DNA from: Pseudomonadota bacterium | GTDB taxonomy: Bacteria > Pseudomonadota > Alphaproteobacteria > Sphingomonadales > Sphingomonadaceae | Assembly (NCBI GenBank): GCA_030271565.1 | Contig: JARXKR010000151.1 | Span: 1-5,433, forward strand | Length of the DNA: 5,433 bases | Reading direction: 5' to 3' | In this document: one piece after another, positions 5,366 through 5,433 of the stretch | Position numbering within the stretch: position 1 is the stretch's first letter | Layout of the letters: the number at the start of each line of letters is the position of its first letter | Program-made: the position numbers and the translations under genes | The notes under the pieces: generated by a model | The model's database searches: none | Told to the model about the DNA's origin: nothing | The model's input: the letters and a program-made list of their open reading frames with translations, nothing else

Positions 5366-5433
5366 ATGACCGCCGAAGTCTAAGTGCCGACCTGGTTCCG
5401 GATCGCCGCGATCGTCTTGGTGCTGTGGGATCT
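5366..5433 (+). pseudogene. Start of a membrane-protein gene interrupted by an in-frame TAA at codon 6 (cut by window edge)
   Basis: The ATG at 5366 reads MTAEV and then TAA (5381-5383). The same frame continues without a shift as VPTWFRIAAIVLVLWD to the window edge. The continuation looks like a genuine N-terminus: a short amphipathic P-T-W-F-R start leading into a membrane helix ending L-W-D, similar in style to small sphingomonad membrane proteins beginning P-x-W-x-R...L-L-W-N (from memory). TAA is one base from AAA, GAA or CAA, so a nonsense change in a formerly intact gene is the simplest reading. Alternatively, translation ends at TAA and restarts at the adjacent GTG (5384), giving the same protein minus six residues. 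Only 16 codons of the continuation are visible, so neither the family nor the integrity of the rest can be judged. Confidence 0.5.

Noticed and set aside
5331..5369. 12-codon leader ORF ending in TGA that overlaps the ATG at 5366
   Set aside because: No ribosome binding site and it spans the promoter-like A/T-rich stretch; the ATGA overlap is probably chance.
1..5433. CRISPR array, tRNA, rRNA, transposase, toxin-antitoxin or phage defence genes
   Set aside because: Looked for repeated units, cloverleaf sequences and recognisable motifs on both strands; none was seen.

Overview
The window looks like a chromosomal segment of a high-GC alphaproteobacterium, most likely Sphingomonadales (Erythrobacter, Novosphingobium or Sphingomonas type). 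The reasons are the strong G/C preference at third codon positions, weak or absent Shine-Dalgarno sequences before several genes, and the style of the Nudix, 6-phosphogluconolactonase and small secreted proteins. This placement is inference; there is no rRNA or other marker gene. I see no tRNA, CRISPR array, insertion sequence or phage gene.

Layout, left to right. (1) Minus strand: a Bcr/CflA-type MFS drug exporter (360-1637) followed 12 bases later by the start of glpD, aerobic glycerol-3-phosphate dehydrogenase, which runs off the left edge (1-347). (2) A very short divergent gap with a perfect 10-bp palindrome separates the exporter from dinB, DNA polymerase IV (plus strand, about 1703-2833), whose promoter and start may give a leaderless mRNA. 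(3) 2834-3101 holds a 27-codon secretory-leader ORF that may be a broken relative of the next gene. (4) 3102-3506 encodes a small, lysine-rich, arginine-free exported protein with two cysteines, of unknown function. (5) A strong hairpin lies between this gene and the convergent gene that follows. (6) Minus strand: a degenerate TMEM165/GDT1-like membrane protein (4708-5247), then pgl (6-phosphogluconolactonase, 4027-4647), then a Nudix hydrolase (3566-4039) that overlaps pgl by 13 bases. (7) At the right edge, plus strand, a strong ribosome binding site precedes an ATG whose frame stops after five codons. The same frame then continues as a hydrophobic N-terminus, so this is either a broken gene or an unusual leader and restart arrangement.

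Most of the content is ordinary housekeeping: glycerol catabolism, drug efflux, translesion synthesis, the pentose phosphate/Entner-Doudoroff step and Nudix cleanup. I do not see a multi-gene undescribed system. The points most worth a second look are the GDT1-like protein that has lost nearly all its ion-binding motif residues, the stop-interrupted gene at the right edge, and the tandem pair of small exported ORFs.
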